64,000 nucleotides of DNA, from assembly GCA_903813345.2 (NCBI GenBank), contig CAIIXF020000125.1, positions 1-64,000 of the forward strand. Reading direction: 5' to 3'. The DNA comes from Owenia fusiformis (Eukaryota; Annelida; Polychaeta; Sabellida; Oweniidae). A program made the translations under genes and the position numbers. Positions 52,501 through 64,000 of the stretch are shown here, in pieces. The stretch's first letter is position 1. The number at the start of each line of letters is the position of its first letter. Below the pieces are notes generated by a model. The model ran no database searches. It was given only the letters and a program-made list of their open reading frames with translations, and was not told where the DNA came from.

Positions 52501-55500
52501 GTGTAGCAAGCGTATTGGCGTAGTAAACATACTATACTGTTTTTCTTCAAGACGTAGTTGTATATACAGTGTGTATTATTACCTATGGACTCGTGTTTAG
52601 GTGTAGCAAGCTTATTGTTTTTGTTCCATTAAATAGCCGTAGCAGACGTAGTTGTACATGGGTGACCCTACAATGTGTATGTATACTTATAGTCTCATGT
52701 TTTGGTGTAGCAGACGTAGTTGGCGTTGTCAACACAGTACATACTATGAAGTGGAAAGTTTCAATAAAATACTCGTAGCAGACGAAACTATACTCAAGGT
52801 ACACCATGGCAGTGTGTGTGTATACCTATAGACTCATGTTTAGGTGTAGCAAGCATATTGGCGTAGTAAACATCCTATACTGGTTTTGTTCAATTAAATA
52901 ACCGTAGCAGACGTAGTTGGACATAGGTTGACCCTATAGTGTGTATGTATACCTATGGACTCATGTTTTGGTGTAGCAGGCGTAGTTGGCGTAGTCAGCA
53001 CAGTATGTAGCTATACCCAGGGTACACCATGGCAGTGTGTTTGTACACCTATAGACTCATGTTTAGGTGTAGCAAGCGTATTGGCGTAGTAATATTAACA
53101 TACTATACTGTTTTTGTTCATTTAAATACCCGTAGCAGACGTAGTTGTACTTAGGGTGACCCTACAGTGTGTATGTATACCTATAGACTCATGTTTAGGT
53201 GTAGCAAGTGTATTGGCGTAGTAAACATACTATACTGTTTTTCTTCAAGACTTAGCAGACGTAGTTGTATATACAGTGTGTATGTATACCTATGGACTCG
53301 TGTTTAGGTGTAGCAAGCTTATTGGACTTATGTTTTGGTGTAGCAGGCGTAGTTGGCGTAGTCAATGCAGTATGTAGCTATACCCAGGGTACACCATGGC
53401 AGTGTGTGTGTACACCTATAGACTCATGTTTAGGTGTAGCAAGCGTATTGGCGTAGTAATATTAGCATACTATACTGTTTTTGTTCATTTAAATACCCGT
53501 AGCATACGTAGTTGTACTTAGGGTGACCCTACAGTGTGTATGTATACCTAAAGACTCATGTTTAGGTGTAGCAAGCGTATTGGCGTAGTAAACATACTAT
53601 ACTGTTTTTCTTCAAGACGTAGTTGTATATACAGTGTGTATGTATACCTATGGACTCGTGTTTAGGTGTAGCAAGCTTATTGGCGTAGTAAACATACTAT
53701 ACTGTTTTTGTTCAATTAAATAGCCGTAGCAGACGTAGTTGTACTTAGGGTGACCCTACAGTGTGTATGTATACTTATAGTCTCATGTTTTGGTGTAGCA
53801 GACGTAGTTGGCGTTGTCAACACAGTACATACTATGAAGTTTTCATTTTAAATAAAATACTTGTAGCAGAAGTAGCTATACCTGGGGTACACCATGGAGT
53901 GTGTGTTTACCTATAGACTCATGTTAAGATGAAGCAAGCGTAGTTGGCGGAGTAAACATACTATGCTCTTTTTATACCAAGGGTACACCATGGCAGTGTG
54001 TGTGTACACCTATAGACTCATGTTTAGGTGTAGCAAGCGTATTGGCGTAGTAATATTAACATAATATACTGTTTTTGTTCATTTAAATACCCGTAGCAGA
54101 CGTAGTTGTACATAGGGTGACCCTACAGTGTGTATGTATACCTATAGACTCATGTTTAGGTGTAGCAAGCGTATTGGCGTAGTAATATTAATATACTATA
54201 CTGTTTTTGTTCATTTAAATACCCGTAGCAGACGTAGTTGTACTTAGGGTGACCCTACAGTGTGTATGTATACCTATAGACTCTTGTTTAGGTGTAGCAA
54301 GTGTATTGGCGTAGTAATATTAGCATACTATACTGTTTTTGTTCATTTAAATACCCGAAGCAGACGTAGTTGTACTTAGGGTGACCCTACAGTATGTATG
54401 TATACCTATAGTCACATGTTTTGGTGTAGCAGACGTAGTTGGCGTTGTCAACACACTACATACTATAAGGTTTTTATTTAAAATAAAATACTTGAAGCAG
54501 ATGTAGCTATACCCAGGGTACACCATGGAGTGTGTGTGTATACCTATAGACTCATGTTTAGGTGTAGCAAGCGTATTGGCGTAGTAAACATCCTATACTG
54601 GTTTTGTTCAATTAAATAACCGTAGCAGGCGTAGTTAGCGTAGTCAACACAGTATGTAGCTATTCCAAGGGTACACCACGGCAGTGTGTGTGTACACCTA
54701 TAGACTCAGGTTAAGGAGTAGCAAGCGTATTGGCGTAGTAATATTATCATACTATACTGTTTTTGTTCATTTAAATACCCGTAGCAGACGTAGTTGTACA
54801 TAGGCTGACCCTACAGTGTGTATGTATACCTATAGTCTCATGTTTTGGTGTAGCAGACGTCGTTGGCGCTGTCAACACAGTACATACTATAAGGTTTTCA
54901 TTTTAAATGAAATACTTGTAGCAGAAGAAGCTATACCCAGGGTACACCATGGAGTGTGTGTGTATACCTATAGACTCATGTTTAGATGTAGCAAGCGTAG
55001 TTGGCGGAGTAAACATACTATTCTGGTTTTGTTTTTAATTAAATACCCGTAGCAGACGTAGTTGTACATAGGGTGACCCTACAGTGTGTATGTATACCTA
55101 TAGACTCATGTTTAGGTGTAGCAAGTGTATTGGCGTAGTAAACATACTATACTGTTTTTCTTCAAGACGTAGCAGACGTAGTTGTATATACAGTGTGTAT
55201 GTATACCTATGGACTCGTGTTTAGGTGTAGCAAGCTTATTGGCGTAGTAAACATACTATATTATTTTTGTTCAATTAAATACCCGTAGCAGACGTAGCTG
55301 TACTTAGGGTGACCCTACAGTGTGTATGTATACCTATAGTCTCATGTTTTGGTGTAGCAGATGTAGTTGGCGTTGTCAACACAGTACATACTATAAGGTT
55401 TTTATTTTAAATAAAATACTTGTAGCAGAAGTAGCTGCAGTGTGTGTGTATACTTATACTGTGTATACTCAGGTTTACACCATGGCAGTGTACCCCAGCT

Positions 55501-57273
55501 ATACTCAATAAAATACTCGTAGCAGACGAAACTATACCCAAGGTACACCATGGCAGTGTGTGTGTATACTTATACTGTGTATACTCAGGTTTACACCATG
55601 GCAGTGTACACCAGGGCAGTATGTGTGTATACCTATAGACTCATGTTTACGTGTAGCAAGCGTAGATGGCGTAGTAAACATACTATTTTTGTTTTCAATT
55701 AAATACCCGTAGCAGACGTAGTTGTACATAGGGTGACCCTACAGTGTGTATGTATACCTATAGTCTCATGTTTTGGTGTAGCAGGCGTAGTCAGCGAAGT
55801 CAACACAGTACATACTATGAAGTGGAAAGTTTCAATAAAATACTCGTAGCAGACGAAACTATACTCAAGGTACACCATGGCAGTGTGTGTGTATACCTAT
55901 AGACTCATGTTTAGGTGTAGCAAGCATATTGGCGTAGTAAACATCCTATACTGGTTTTGTTCAATTAAATAACCGTAGCAGACGTAGTTGGACATAGGTT
56001 GACCCTATAGTGTGTATGTATACCTATGGACTCATGTTTTGGTGTAGCAGGCGTAGTTGGCGTAGTCAGCACAGTATGTAGCTATACCCAGGGTACACCA
56101 TGGCAGTGTGTTTGTACACCTATAGACTCATGTTTAGGTGTAGCAAGCGTATTGGCGTAGTAATATTAACATACTATACTGTTTTTGTTCATTTAAATAC
56201 CCGTAGCAGACGTAGCTGTACTTAGGGTGACCCTACAGTGTGTATGTATACCTATGGACTCGTGTTTTGGTGTAGCAGACGTAGTTGGCGTTGTCAACAC
56301 AGTACATACTATGAAGTTTTCATTTTAAATGAAAAACTTGTAGCAGAAGTACCTATACCCAGGGTACACCATGGCAGTGTGTGTGTACACCTATAGACTC
56401 ATGTTTAGGTGTAGCAAGCGTATTGGCGTAGTAATATTAACATACTTTACTGTTTTTGTTCATTTAAATACCCGTAGCAGACGTAGTTGTACATAGGGTG
56501 ACCCTACAGTGTGTATGTATACCTATGGACTCGTGTTTTGGTGTAGTAGACGTAGTTGGCGTTGTCAACACAGTACATACTATGAAGTTTTCATTTTATA
56601 TAAAATAATTGTAGCAGAAGTAGCTTTACCCAGGGTACACCATGGCAGTGTGTTTGTACACCTATAGACTCATGTTTAGGTGTAGCAAGCGTATTGGCGT
56701 AGTAATATTAACATACGTTACTGTTTTTGTTCATTTAAATACCCGTAGCAGACGTAGCTGTACTTAGGGTGACCCTACAGTGTGTTTGTATACCTATAGT
56801 CTCATGTTTTGGTGTAGCAGACGTAGTTGGCGTTGTCAACACAGTACATACTATAAGGTTTTTATTTTAAATAAAATACTTGTAGCAGAAGTAGCTATAC
56901 TCAGGGTACACCATGGAGTGTGTGTGTATACCTATAGACTCATGTTTAGGTGTAGCAAGCGTATTGGCGTAGTAAACATCCTATACTGGTTTTTTTTCAA
57001 TTAAATAACCGTAGCAGACGTAGTTGGACATAGGTTGACCCTATAGTGTGTATGTATACCTATGGACTCATGTTTTGGTGTAGCAGGCGTAGTTGGCGTA
57101 GTCAACACAGTATGTAGCTATATCCAGGGTACACCATGGCAGTGTGTGTGTACACCTATAGACTTAAGTTAAGGAGTAGCAAGCGTATTGGCGTAGTAAT
57201 ATAAACATACTTTACTGTTTTTGTTCATTTAAATACCCGTAGCAGACGTAGCTGTACTTAGGGTGACCCTACA
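49505..57273. repeat. HOR unit U6 (7769 bp), class B
   Basis: Same length as U5 and nearly the same sequence, with the class B junctions at 52226/52227, 53124-53144 and 54303-54317. It carries the B-specific GTAGTTATACCC (near 50931) and GTAGCTTTACCC (near 56621). The near identity of U5 and U6 implies very recent duplication, or alternatively an assembly artefact. Confidence 0.92.
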
Positions 57274-58703
57274 GTGTGTTTGTATACCTATAGTCTCATG
57301 TTTTGGTGTAGCAGACGTAGTTGGCGTTGTCAACACAGTACATACTATGAAGTTTTTATTTTAAATAAAATACTTGTAGCAAAAGTAGCTATACCCAGGG
57401 TACACCATGGAGTGTGTGTGTATACCTATAGACTCATGTTTAGATGTAGCAAGCGTAGTTGGCGGAGTAAACATACTATGCTCTTTTTATACCCAGGGTA
57501 CACCATGGCAGTGTGTGTGTACACCTATAGACTCATTTTTAGGTGTAGCAAGCGTATTGGCGTAGTAATACTAACATACTATACTGTTTTTGTTCATTTA
57601 AATACCCGTAGCAGACGTAGCTGTACTTAGGGTGACCCTACAGTGTGTATGTATACCTATAGACTCATGTTTAGATGTAGCAAGCGTATTGGCTTAGTAA
57701 TATTAACATACTATACTGTTTTTGTTCATTTAAATACCCGTAGCAGACGTAGTTGTACTTAGGGTGACCCTACAGTGTGTATGTATACCTATAGACTCAT
57801 GTTTATGTGTAGCAAGTGTATTGGCGTAGTAAACATACTATACTGTTTTTCTTCAAGACGTAGCATACCTAGTTGTATATACAGTGTGAATGTATACCTA
57901 TGGACTCGTGTTTAGGTGTAGCAAGCTTATTGGCGTAGTAAACATACTATACTGTTTTTGTTCAATTAAATAACCGTAGCAGACGTAGTTGGACATAGGT
58001 TGACCCTATAGTGTGTATGTATACCTATGGACTCATGTTTTGGTGTAGCAGGCGTAGTTGGCGTAGTCAACACAGTATGTAGCTATACCCAGGGTACACA
58101 ATGGCACTGTGTGTGTACACATATAGACTCATGTTTAGGTGTAGCAAGCGTATTGGCGTAGTAAACATACTATACTGTTTTTGTTCCACTAAATAGCCGT
58201 AGCAGACGTAGTTGTACACAGGGTGACCCTACAGTGTATATGTATATCTATACTCATGTTTTGGTGTAGCAGGTGTAGTTTGCGTAGTCAACACAGTATG
58301 TAGCTATACCCTGGGTACACCATGGCAGTGTGTGTGTATACCTATAGACTCATGTTTAGGTGTAGCAAGCGTAGTTGGCGGAGTAAACATACTATACTGT
58401 TTTTGTTTTTAATTAAATACCCGTAGCAGACGTAGTTGTACATGGGGTGACCCTACAGTGTATATTTATACCTATAGACTCATGTTTAGGTGTAGCAAGC
58501 GTAGTTGGCGGAGTAAACATACTATACTGTTTTTGTTTTTAATTAAATACCCGTAGCAGACGTAGTTGTACATGGGGTGACCCTACAGTGTGTATGTATA
58601 CCTATAGTCTCATGTTTTGGTGTAGCAGACGTAGTTGGCGTTGTCAACACAGTACATACTATAAGGTTTTCATTTTAAATAAAATACTTGTAGCAGAAGT
58701 AGT

Positions 58704-59867
58704 TATACCCAGGGTACACCATGGAGTGTGTATATACCTATAGACTCATGTTTAGATGTAGCAAGCGTAGTTGGCGGAGTAAACATACTATGCTCTTTTT
58801 ATACCCAGGGTACACCATGGCAGTGTGTACTGTTTTTGTTCATTTAAATACCCGTAGCAGACGTAGTTGTACATAGGGTGACCCTACAGTGTGTATGTAT
58901 ACTTATAGTCTCATGTTTTGGTGTAGCAGACGTAGTTGGCGTTGTCAACACAGTACATACTATGAAGTTTTCATTTTAAATAAAATACTTGTAGCAGAAG
59001 TAGCTATACCCAGGGTACACCATGGAGTGTGTGTTTACCTATAGACTCATGTTTAGATGAAGCAAGCGTAGTTGGCGGAGTAAACATACTATGCTCTTTT
59101 TATACCCAGGGTACACCATGGCAGTGTGTGTGTACACCTATAGACTCATGTTTAGGTGTAGCAAGCGTATTGGCGTAGTAAACATACTATACTGTTTTTG
59201 TTCCATTAAATAGCCGTAGCAGACGTAGTTGTACATAGGGTGACCCTACAGTGTATATGTATATCTATAGACTCATGTTTTGGTGTAGAAGGCGTAGTTT
59301 GCGTAGTCAACACAGTATGTAGCTATACCCTGGGTACACCATGGCAGTGTGTGTGTATACCTATAGACTCATGTTATGGTGTAGCAAGCGTAGTTGGCGG
59401 AGTAAACATACTATTCTGGTTTTGTTTTTAATTAAATACCCGTAGCAGACGTAGTTGTACATAGGGTGACCCTACAGTGTATATGTATACCAATAGACTC
59501 ATGTTTTGATGTAGCAGGCGTAGTTGGCGAAGTCAACACAGTACATACTATGAAGTGGTAAGTTTCAATAAAATACTAGTAGCAGACGAAACTATACCCA
59601 AGGTACACCATGGCAGTGTGTGTGTATACTTATATTGTGTATACTCAGGTTTACACCATGGCAGTGTACACCAGTGCTGTAATTGTGTGTACCTATGTAG
59701 TATGTAGCTATATCCAGGGTACACCATGGCAGTGTGTGTGTACACCCATAGACTCAAGTTAAGGAGTAGCAAGCGCATTGGCGTAGTAATATTTACATAC
59801 TATACTCTTTTTGTTCATTTAAATACCCGTAGCAGACGTAGTTGTACATGGGGTGACCCTACAGTGT
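58704..59867. repeat. Chimera junction interval in U7
   Basis: To the left, position 58,703 lies in a class B variant (AGTTATACC). To the right, position 59,868 lies in a U3-only variant (AGTGTATATGT). I found no informative difference between U3 and U6 inside this interval, so the switch cannot be narrowed by eye. Confidence 0.75.
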
Positions 59868-62327
59868 ATATGTATACCTATAGTCTCATGTTTTGGTGTA
59901 GCAGACGTAGTTGGCGTTGTCAACACAGTACATACTATGAAGTTTTCATTTTAAATAAAATAATTGTAGCAGAAGTAGCTATACCCAGGGTACACCATGG
60001 CAGTGTGTGTGTACACCTATAGACTCATGTTTAGGTGTAGCAAGCGTATTGGCGTAGTAATATTCACATACTATACTGTTTTTGTTCATTTAAATACCCG
60101 TAGCAGACGTAGTTGTACATAGGGTGACCCTACAGTGTGTATGTATACCTATAGATTCATGTTTAGGTGTAGCAAGCGTATTGGCGTAGTAATATTAGCA
60201 TACTATACTGTTTTTGTTCATTTAAATATCCGTAGCAGACGTATTTGTACTTAGGGTGACCCTACAGTGTGTATGTATACCTATAGACTCATGTTTAGGT
60301 GTAGCAAGCGTATTGGCGTAGTAAACATACTATACTGTTTTTCTTCAAGACGTAGCAGACGTAGTTGTATATACAGTGTGTATGTTTACCTATGGACTCG
60401 TGTTTAGGTGTAGCAAGCTTATTGTTTTTGTTCCATTAAATAGCCGTAGCAGACGTAGTTGTACATGGGTGACCCTACAATGTGTATGTATACTTATAGT
60501 CTCATGTTTTGGTGTAGCAGACGTATTTGGCGTTGTCAACACAGTACATACTATGAAGTGGAAAGTTTCAATGAAATACTCGTAGCAGACGAAACTATAC
60601 TCAAGGTACACCATGGCAGTGTGTGTGTATACCTATAGACTCATGTTTAGGTGTAGCAAGCATATTGGCGTAGTAAACATCCTATACTGGTTTTGTTCAA
60701 TTAAATAACCGTAGCAGACGTAGTTGGACATAGGTTGACCCTATAGTGTGTATGTATACCTATGGACTCATGTTTTGGTGTAGCAGGCGTAGTTGGCGTA
60801 GTCAGCACAGTATGTAGCTATACCCAGGGTACACCATGGCAGTGTGTTTGTACACCTATAGACTCATGTTTAGGTGTAGCAAGCGTATTGGCGTAGTAAT
60901 ATTAACATACTATACTGTTTTTGTTCATTTAAATACCCGTAGCAGACGTAGCTGTACTTAGGGTGACCCTACAGTGTGTATGTATACCTTTAGTCTCATG
61001 TTTTGGTGTAGCAGACGTAGTTGGCGTTGTCAACACAGTACATACTATAAGGTTTTTATTTTAAATAAAATACTTGTAGCAGAAGTAGCTATACCCAGGG
61101 TACACCATGGAGTGTGTGTGTATAGCTATAGACTCATGTTTAGGTGTAGCAAGCGTATTGGCGTAGTAAACATCCTATACTGGTTTTTTTCAATTAAATA
61201 ACCGTAGCAGATGTAGTTGGACATAGGTTGACCCTATAGTGTGTATGTATACCTATGGACTCATGTTTTGGTGTAGCAGGCGTAGTTGGCGTAGTCAACA
61301 CAGTATGTAGCTATATCCAGGGTACACCATGGCAGTGTGTGTGTACACCTATAGACTCAAGTTAAGGAGTAGCAAGCGTATTGGCGTAGTAATATTAACA
61401 TACTATACTCTTTTTGTTCATTTAAATACCCGTAGCAGACGTAGTTGTACATGGGGTGACCCTACAGTGTGTATGTATACCTATAGTCTCATGTTTTGGT
61501 GTAGCAGACGTAGTTGGCGTTGTCAACACAGTACATACTATGAAGTTTTCATTTTAAATAAAATAATTGTAGCAGAAGTAGCTATACCCAGGGTACACCA
61601 TGGCAGTGTGTGTGTACACCTATAGACTCATGTTTAGGTGTAGCAAGCGTATTGGCGTAGTAATATTAACATACTATACTGTTTTTGTTCATTTAAATAC
61701 CCGTAGCAGACGTAGTTGTACATAGGGTGACCCTACAGTGTGTATGTATACGTATAGACTCATGTTTAGGTGTAGCAAGCGTATTGTTCATTTAAATATC
61801 CGTAGCAGACGTATTTGTACTTAGGGTGACCCTACAGTGTGTATGTATACCTATAGACTCATGTTTAGGTGTAGCAAGCGTATTGGCGTAGTAATATTAA
61901 TATACTATACTGTTTTTGTTCATTAAAATACCCGTAGCAGACGTAGTTGTACTTAGGGTGACCCTACAGTGTGTATGTATACCTATAGACTCATGTTTAG
62001 GTGTAGCAAGTGTATTGGCGTAGTAAACATACTATACTGTTTTTGTTCAATTAAATACCCGTAGCAGACGTAGTTGTACTTAGGGTGACCCTACAGTGTG
62101 TATGTATACCTATAGACTCATGTTTAGGTGTAGCAAGTGTATTGGCGTAGTAAACATACTATACTGTTTTTCTTCAAGACTTAGCAGACGTAGTTGTATA
62201 TACAGTGTGTATGTATACCTATGGACTCGTGTTTAGGTGTAGCAAGCTTATTGGACTTATGTTTTGGTGTAGCAGGCGTAGTTGGCGTAGTCAATGCAGT
62301 ATGTAGCTATACCCAGGGTACACCATG

Positions 62328-63531
62328 GCAGTGTGTGTGTACACCTATAGACTCATGTTTAGGTGTAGCAAGCGTATTGGCGTAGTAATATTAGCATACT
62401 ATACTGTTTTTGTTCATTTAAATACCCGTAGCAGACGTAGTTGTACTTAGGGTGACCTGGCAGTGTGTATGTATACCTAAAGACTCATGTTTAGGTGTAG
62501 CAAGCGTATTGGCGTAGTAAACATACTATACTGTTTTTCTTCAAGACGTAGCAGACGTAGTTGTATATACAGTGTGTATGTATACCTATGGACTCGTGTT
62601 TAGGTGTAGCAAGCTTATTGGCGTAGTAAACATACTATACTGTTTTTGTTCAATTAAATAGCCGTAGCAGACGTAGTTGTACATGGGTGACCCTACAGTG
62701 TGTATGTATACTTATAGTCTGATGTTTTGGTGTAGCAGACGTAGTTGGCGTTGTCAACACAGTACATACTATGAAGTTTTCATTTTAAATAAAATAATTG
62801 TAGCAGAAGTAGCTATACCCGGGGTACACCATGGAGTGTGTGTTTACCTATAGACTCATGTTAAGATGAAGCAAGCGTAGTTGGCGGAGTAAACATACTA
62901 TGCTCTTTTTATACCAAGGGTACACCATGGCAGTGTGTGTGTACACCTATAGACTCATGTTTAGGTGTAGCCAGCGTATTGGCGTAGTAATATTAGCATA
63001 CTATACTGTTTTTGTTCATTTAAATACCCGTAGCAGACGTAGTTGTACTTAGGGTGACCCTACAGTGTGAATGTATACCTAAAGACTCATGTTTAGGTGT
63101 AGCAAGCGTATTGGCGTAGTAAACATACTATACTGTTTTTCTTCAAGACGTAGCAGACGTAGTTGTATATACAGTGTGTATGTATACCTATGGACTCGTG
63201 TTTAGGTGTAGCAAGCTTATTGGCGTAGTAAACATACTATACTGTTTTTGTTCAATTAAATAGCCGTAGCAGACGTAGTTGTACATGGGTGACCCTACAG
63301 TGTGTATGTATACTTATAGTCTCATGTTTTGGTGTAGCAGACGTAGTTGGCGTTGTCAACACAGTACATACTATGAAGTTTTCATTTTAAATAAAATACT
63401 TGTAGCAGAAGTAGCTATACCTGGGGTACACCATGGAGTGTGTGTTTACCTATAGACTCATGTTAAGATGAAGCAAGCGTAGTTGGCGGAGTAAACATAC
63501 TATGCTCTTTTTATACCAAGGGTACACCATG
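62328..63531. repeat. 602-bp tandem duplication (U7)
   Basis: Copies are 62328-62929 and 62930-63531, exactly 33,080 bp after those in U3. A private base change, AGTCTGATG near 62721 where the other copies have AGTCTCATG, is the only difference I noticed in the first copy. Confidence 0.88.
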
Positions 63532-64000
63532 GCAGTGTGTGTGTACACCTATAGACTCATGTTTAGGTGTAGCAAGCGTATTGGCGTAGTAATATTAACA
63601 TACTATACTGTTTTTGTTCATTTAAATACCCGTAGCAGACGTAGTTGTACATAGGGTGACCCTACAGTGTGTATGTATACCTATAGACTCATGTTTAGGT
63701 GTAGCAAGCGTATTGGCGTAGTAATATTAATATACTATACTGTTTTTGTTCATTTAAATACCCGTAGCAGACGTAGTTGTACTTAGGGTGACCCTACAGT
63801 GTGTATGTATACCTATAGACTCATGTTTAGATGTAGCAAGTGTATTGGCGTAGTAAACATACTATACTGTTTTTCTTCAAGACTTAGCAGACGTAGTTGT
63901 ATATACAGTGTGTATGTATACCTATGGACTCGTGTTTAGGTGTAGCAAGCTTATTGGACTTATGTTTTGGTGTAGCAGGCGTAGTTGGCGTAGTCAACGC

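Larger units (their letters stand above)
1..64000. repeat. Satellite array filling the whole window
   Basis: Every stretch I read is a variant of one monomer family in head-to-tail orientation. Recurrent blocks are CCTATAGACTCATGTTT, GGTGTAGCAAGCG or GGTGTAGCAGACG, CATACTAT, TTTAAAT, GTAGCAGACGTAG and CAGTGTGTATGTATA, always in this order. No inverted monomers and no unique-sequence islands were seen. The array is multi-level: a 9-bp motif, half monomers, 132/139-bp monomers, and HOR units of 5.5-9.8 kb. There is no tRNA, rRNA, transposon end or protein domain. A centromeric or heterochromatic location is inference from the architecture; the family and host are not recognised. Confidence 0.97.
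57274..64000. repeat. HOR unit U7 (partial, 6727 bp), B/A1 chimera
   Basis: The left part shares B-type variants with U5 and U6 (AAGTTTTTATTTT near 57352; GTAGTTATACCC near 58699). From 59,868 on it shares U3-only variants and all A1 features: ACAGTGTATATG near 59861, no 29-bp deletion, the 127-bp extra monomer at 61992-62118 and the 602-bp duplication. The unit continues beyond the window. Confidence 0.88.

Noticed and set aside
33963-57273. Exact 7769-bp periodicity as proof of an assembly error
   Set aside because: It cannot be excluded, but U4, U5 and U6 carry private differences (4-bp insertion, AAGTTTTC versus AAGTTTTT, one A/G change), which argues for real separate copies.
1-64000. 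CRISPR array
   Set aside because: Repeats are over 100 bp and the sequence between conserved cores is itself homologous from monomer to monomer; there are no unique spacers and no cas-like genes.
1-64000. tRNA genes or Pol III promoters within monomers
   Set aside because: No B-box-like GGTTCGANTCC was seen, and TTCG is almost absent; no cloverleaf was recognised.

Overview
The whole 64 kb window is satellite DNA. I see no unique sequence, no credible protein gene, no RNA gene and no transposon. It consists of head-to-tail monomers of one family, mostly in two sister forms: an alpha form of 132 bp and a beta form of about 138-139 bp. Shortened and chimeric derivatives are mixed in. The array looks like eukaryotic centromeric, pericentromeric or other heterochromatic satellite from a long-read assembly. 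I do not recognise the family and cannot name the organism. CpG dinucleotides survive in most monomers, so the DNA is either weakly methylated or recently homogenised.

The monomers form very long higher-order repeats (HORs), cut here at a recurring beta-monomer landmark at 167, 5644, 15158, 24194, 33963, 41736, 49505 and 57274. This gives a tail of a preceding unit (1-166), then U0 (5477 bp, a mosaic), U1 (9514 bp), U2 (9036 bp), U3 (9769 bp), U4 (7773 bp), U5 (7769 bp), U6 (7769 bp) and U7 (at least 6727 bp, cut by the window end). By hand count, U5 holds about 63 monomers or partial monomers.

The units fall into classes. U1, U3 and most of U7 are class A1: they carry a 602-bp tandem duplication and several private variants. 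U2 is class A2: it has one copy of the 602-bp block and its own variants. U4-U6 are class B. They match A2 at most sites but are shortened by internal deletions of 995, 235, 29 and 9 bp and gain 1 bp, which accounts exactly for 9036 versus 7769. The order A1-A2-A1-B-B-B-A1 suggests an older A1+A2 super-period of about 18.5 kb, with B amplified locally. U7 is a chimera: its left part matches B and its right part matches U3 at a constant offset of 33,080 bp.

At the small scale, each monomer appears to be two related halves of about 63 and 69 bp, and the first half is built on a 9-bp motif of the type GTAGYNRRC. Both forms carry a short dyad at the same monomer position: TAGGGT-G-ACCCTA in alpha and TACC-NNN-GGTA in beta. 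No CENP-B box was seen. All short open frames (118 codons or fewer) are by-products of monomers whose length is a multiple of three.
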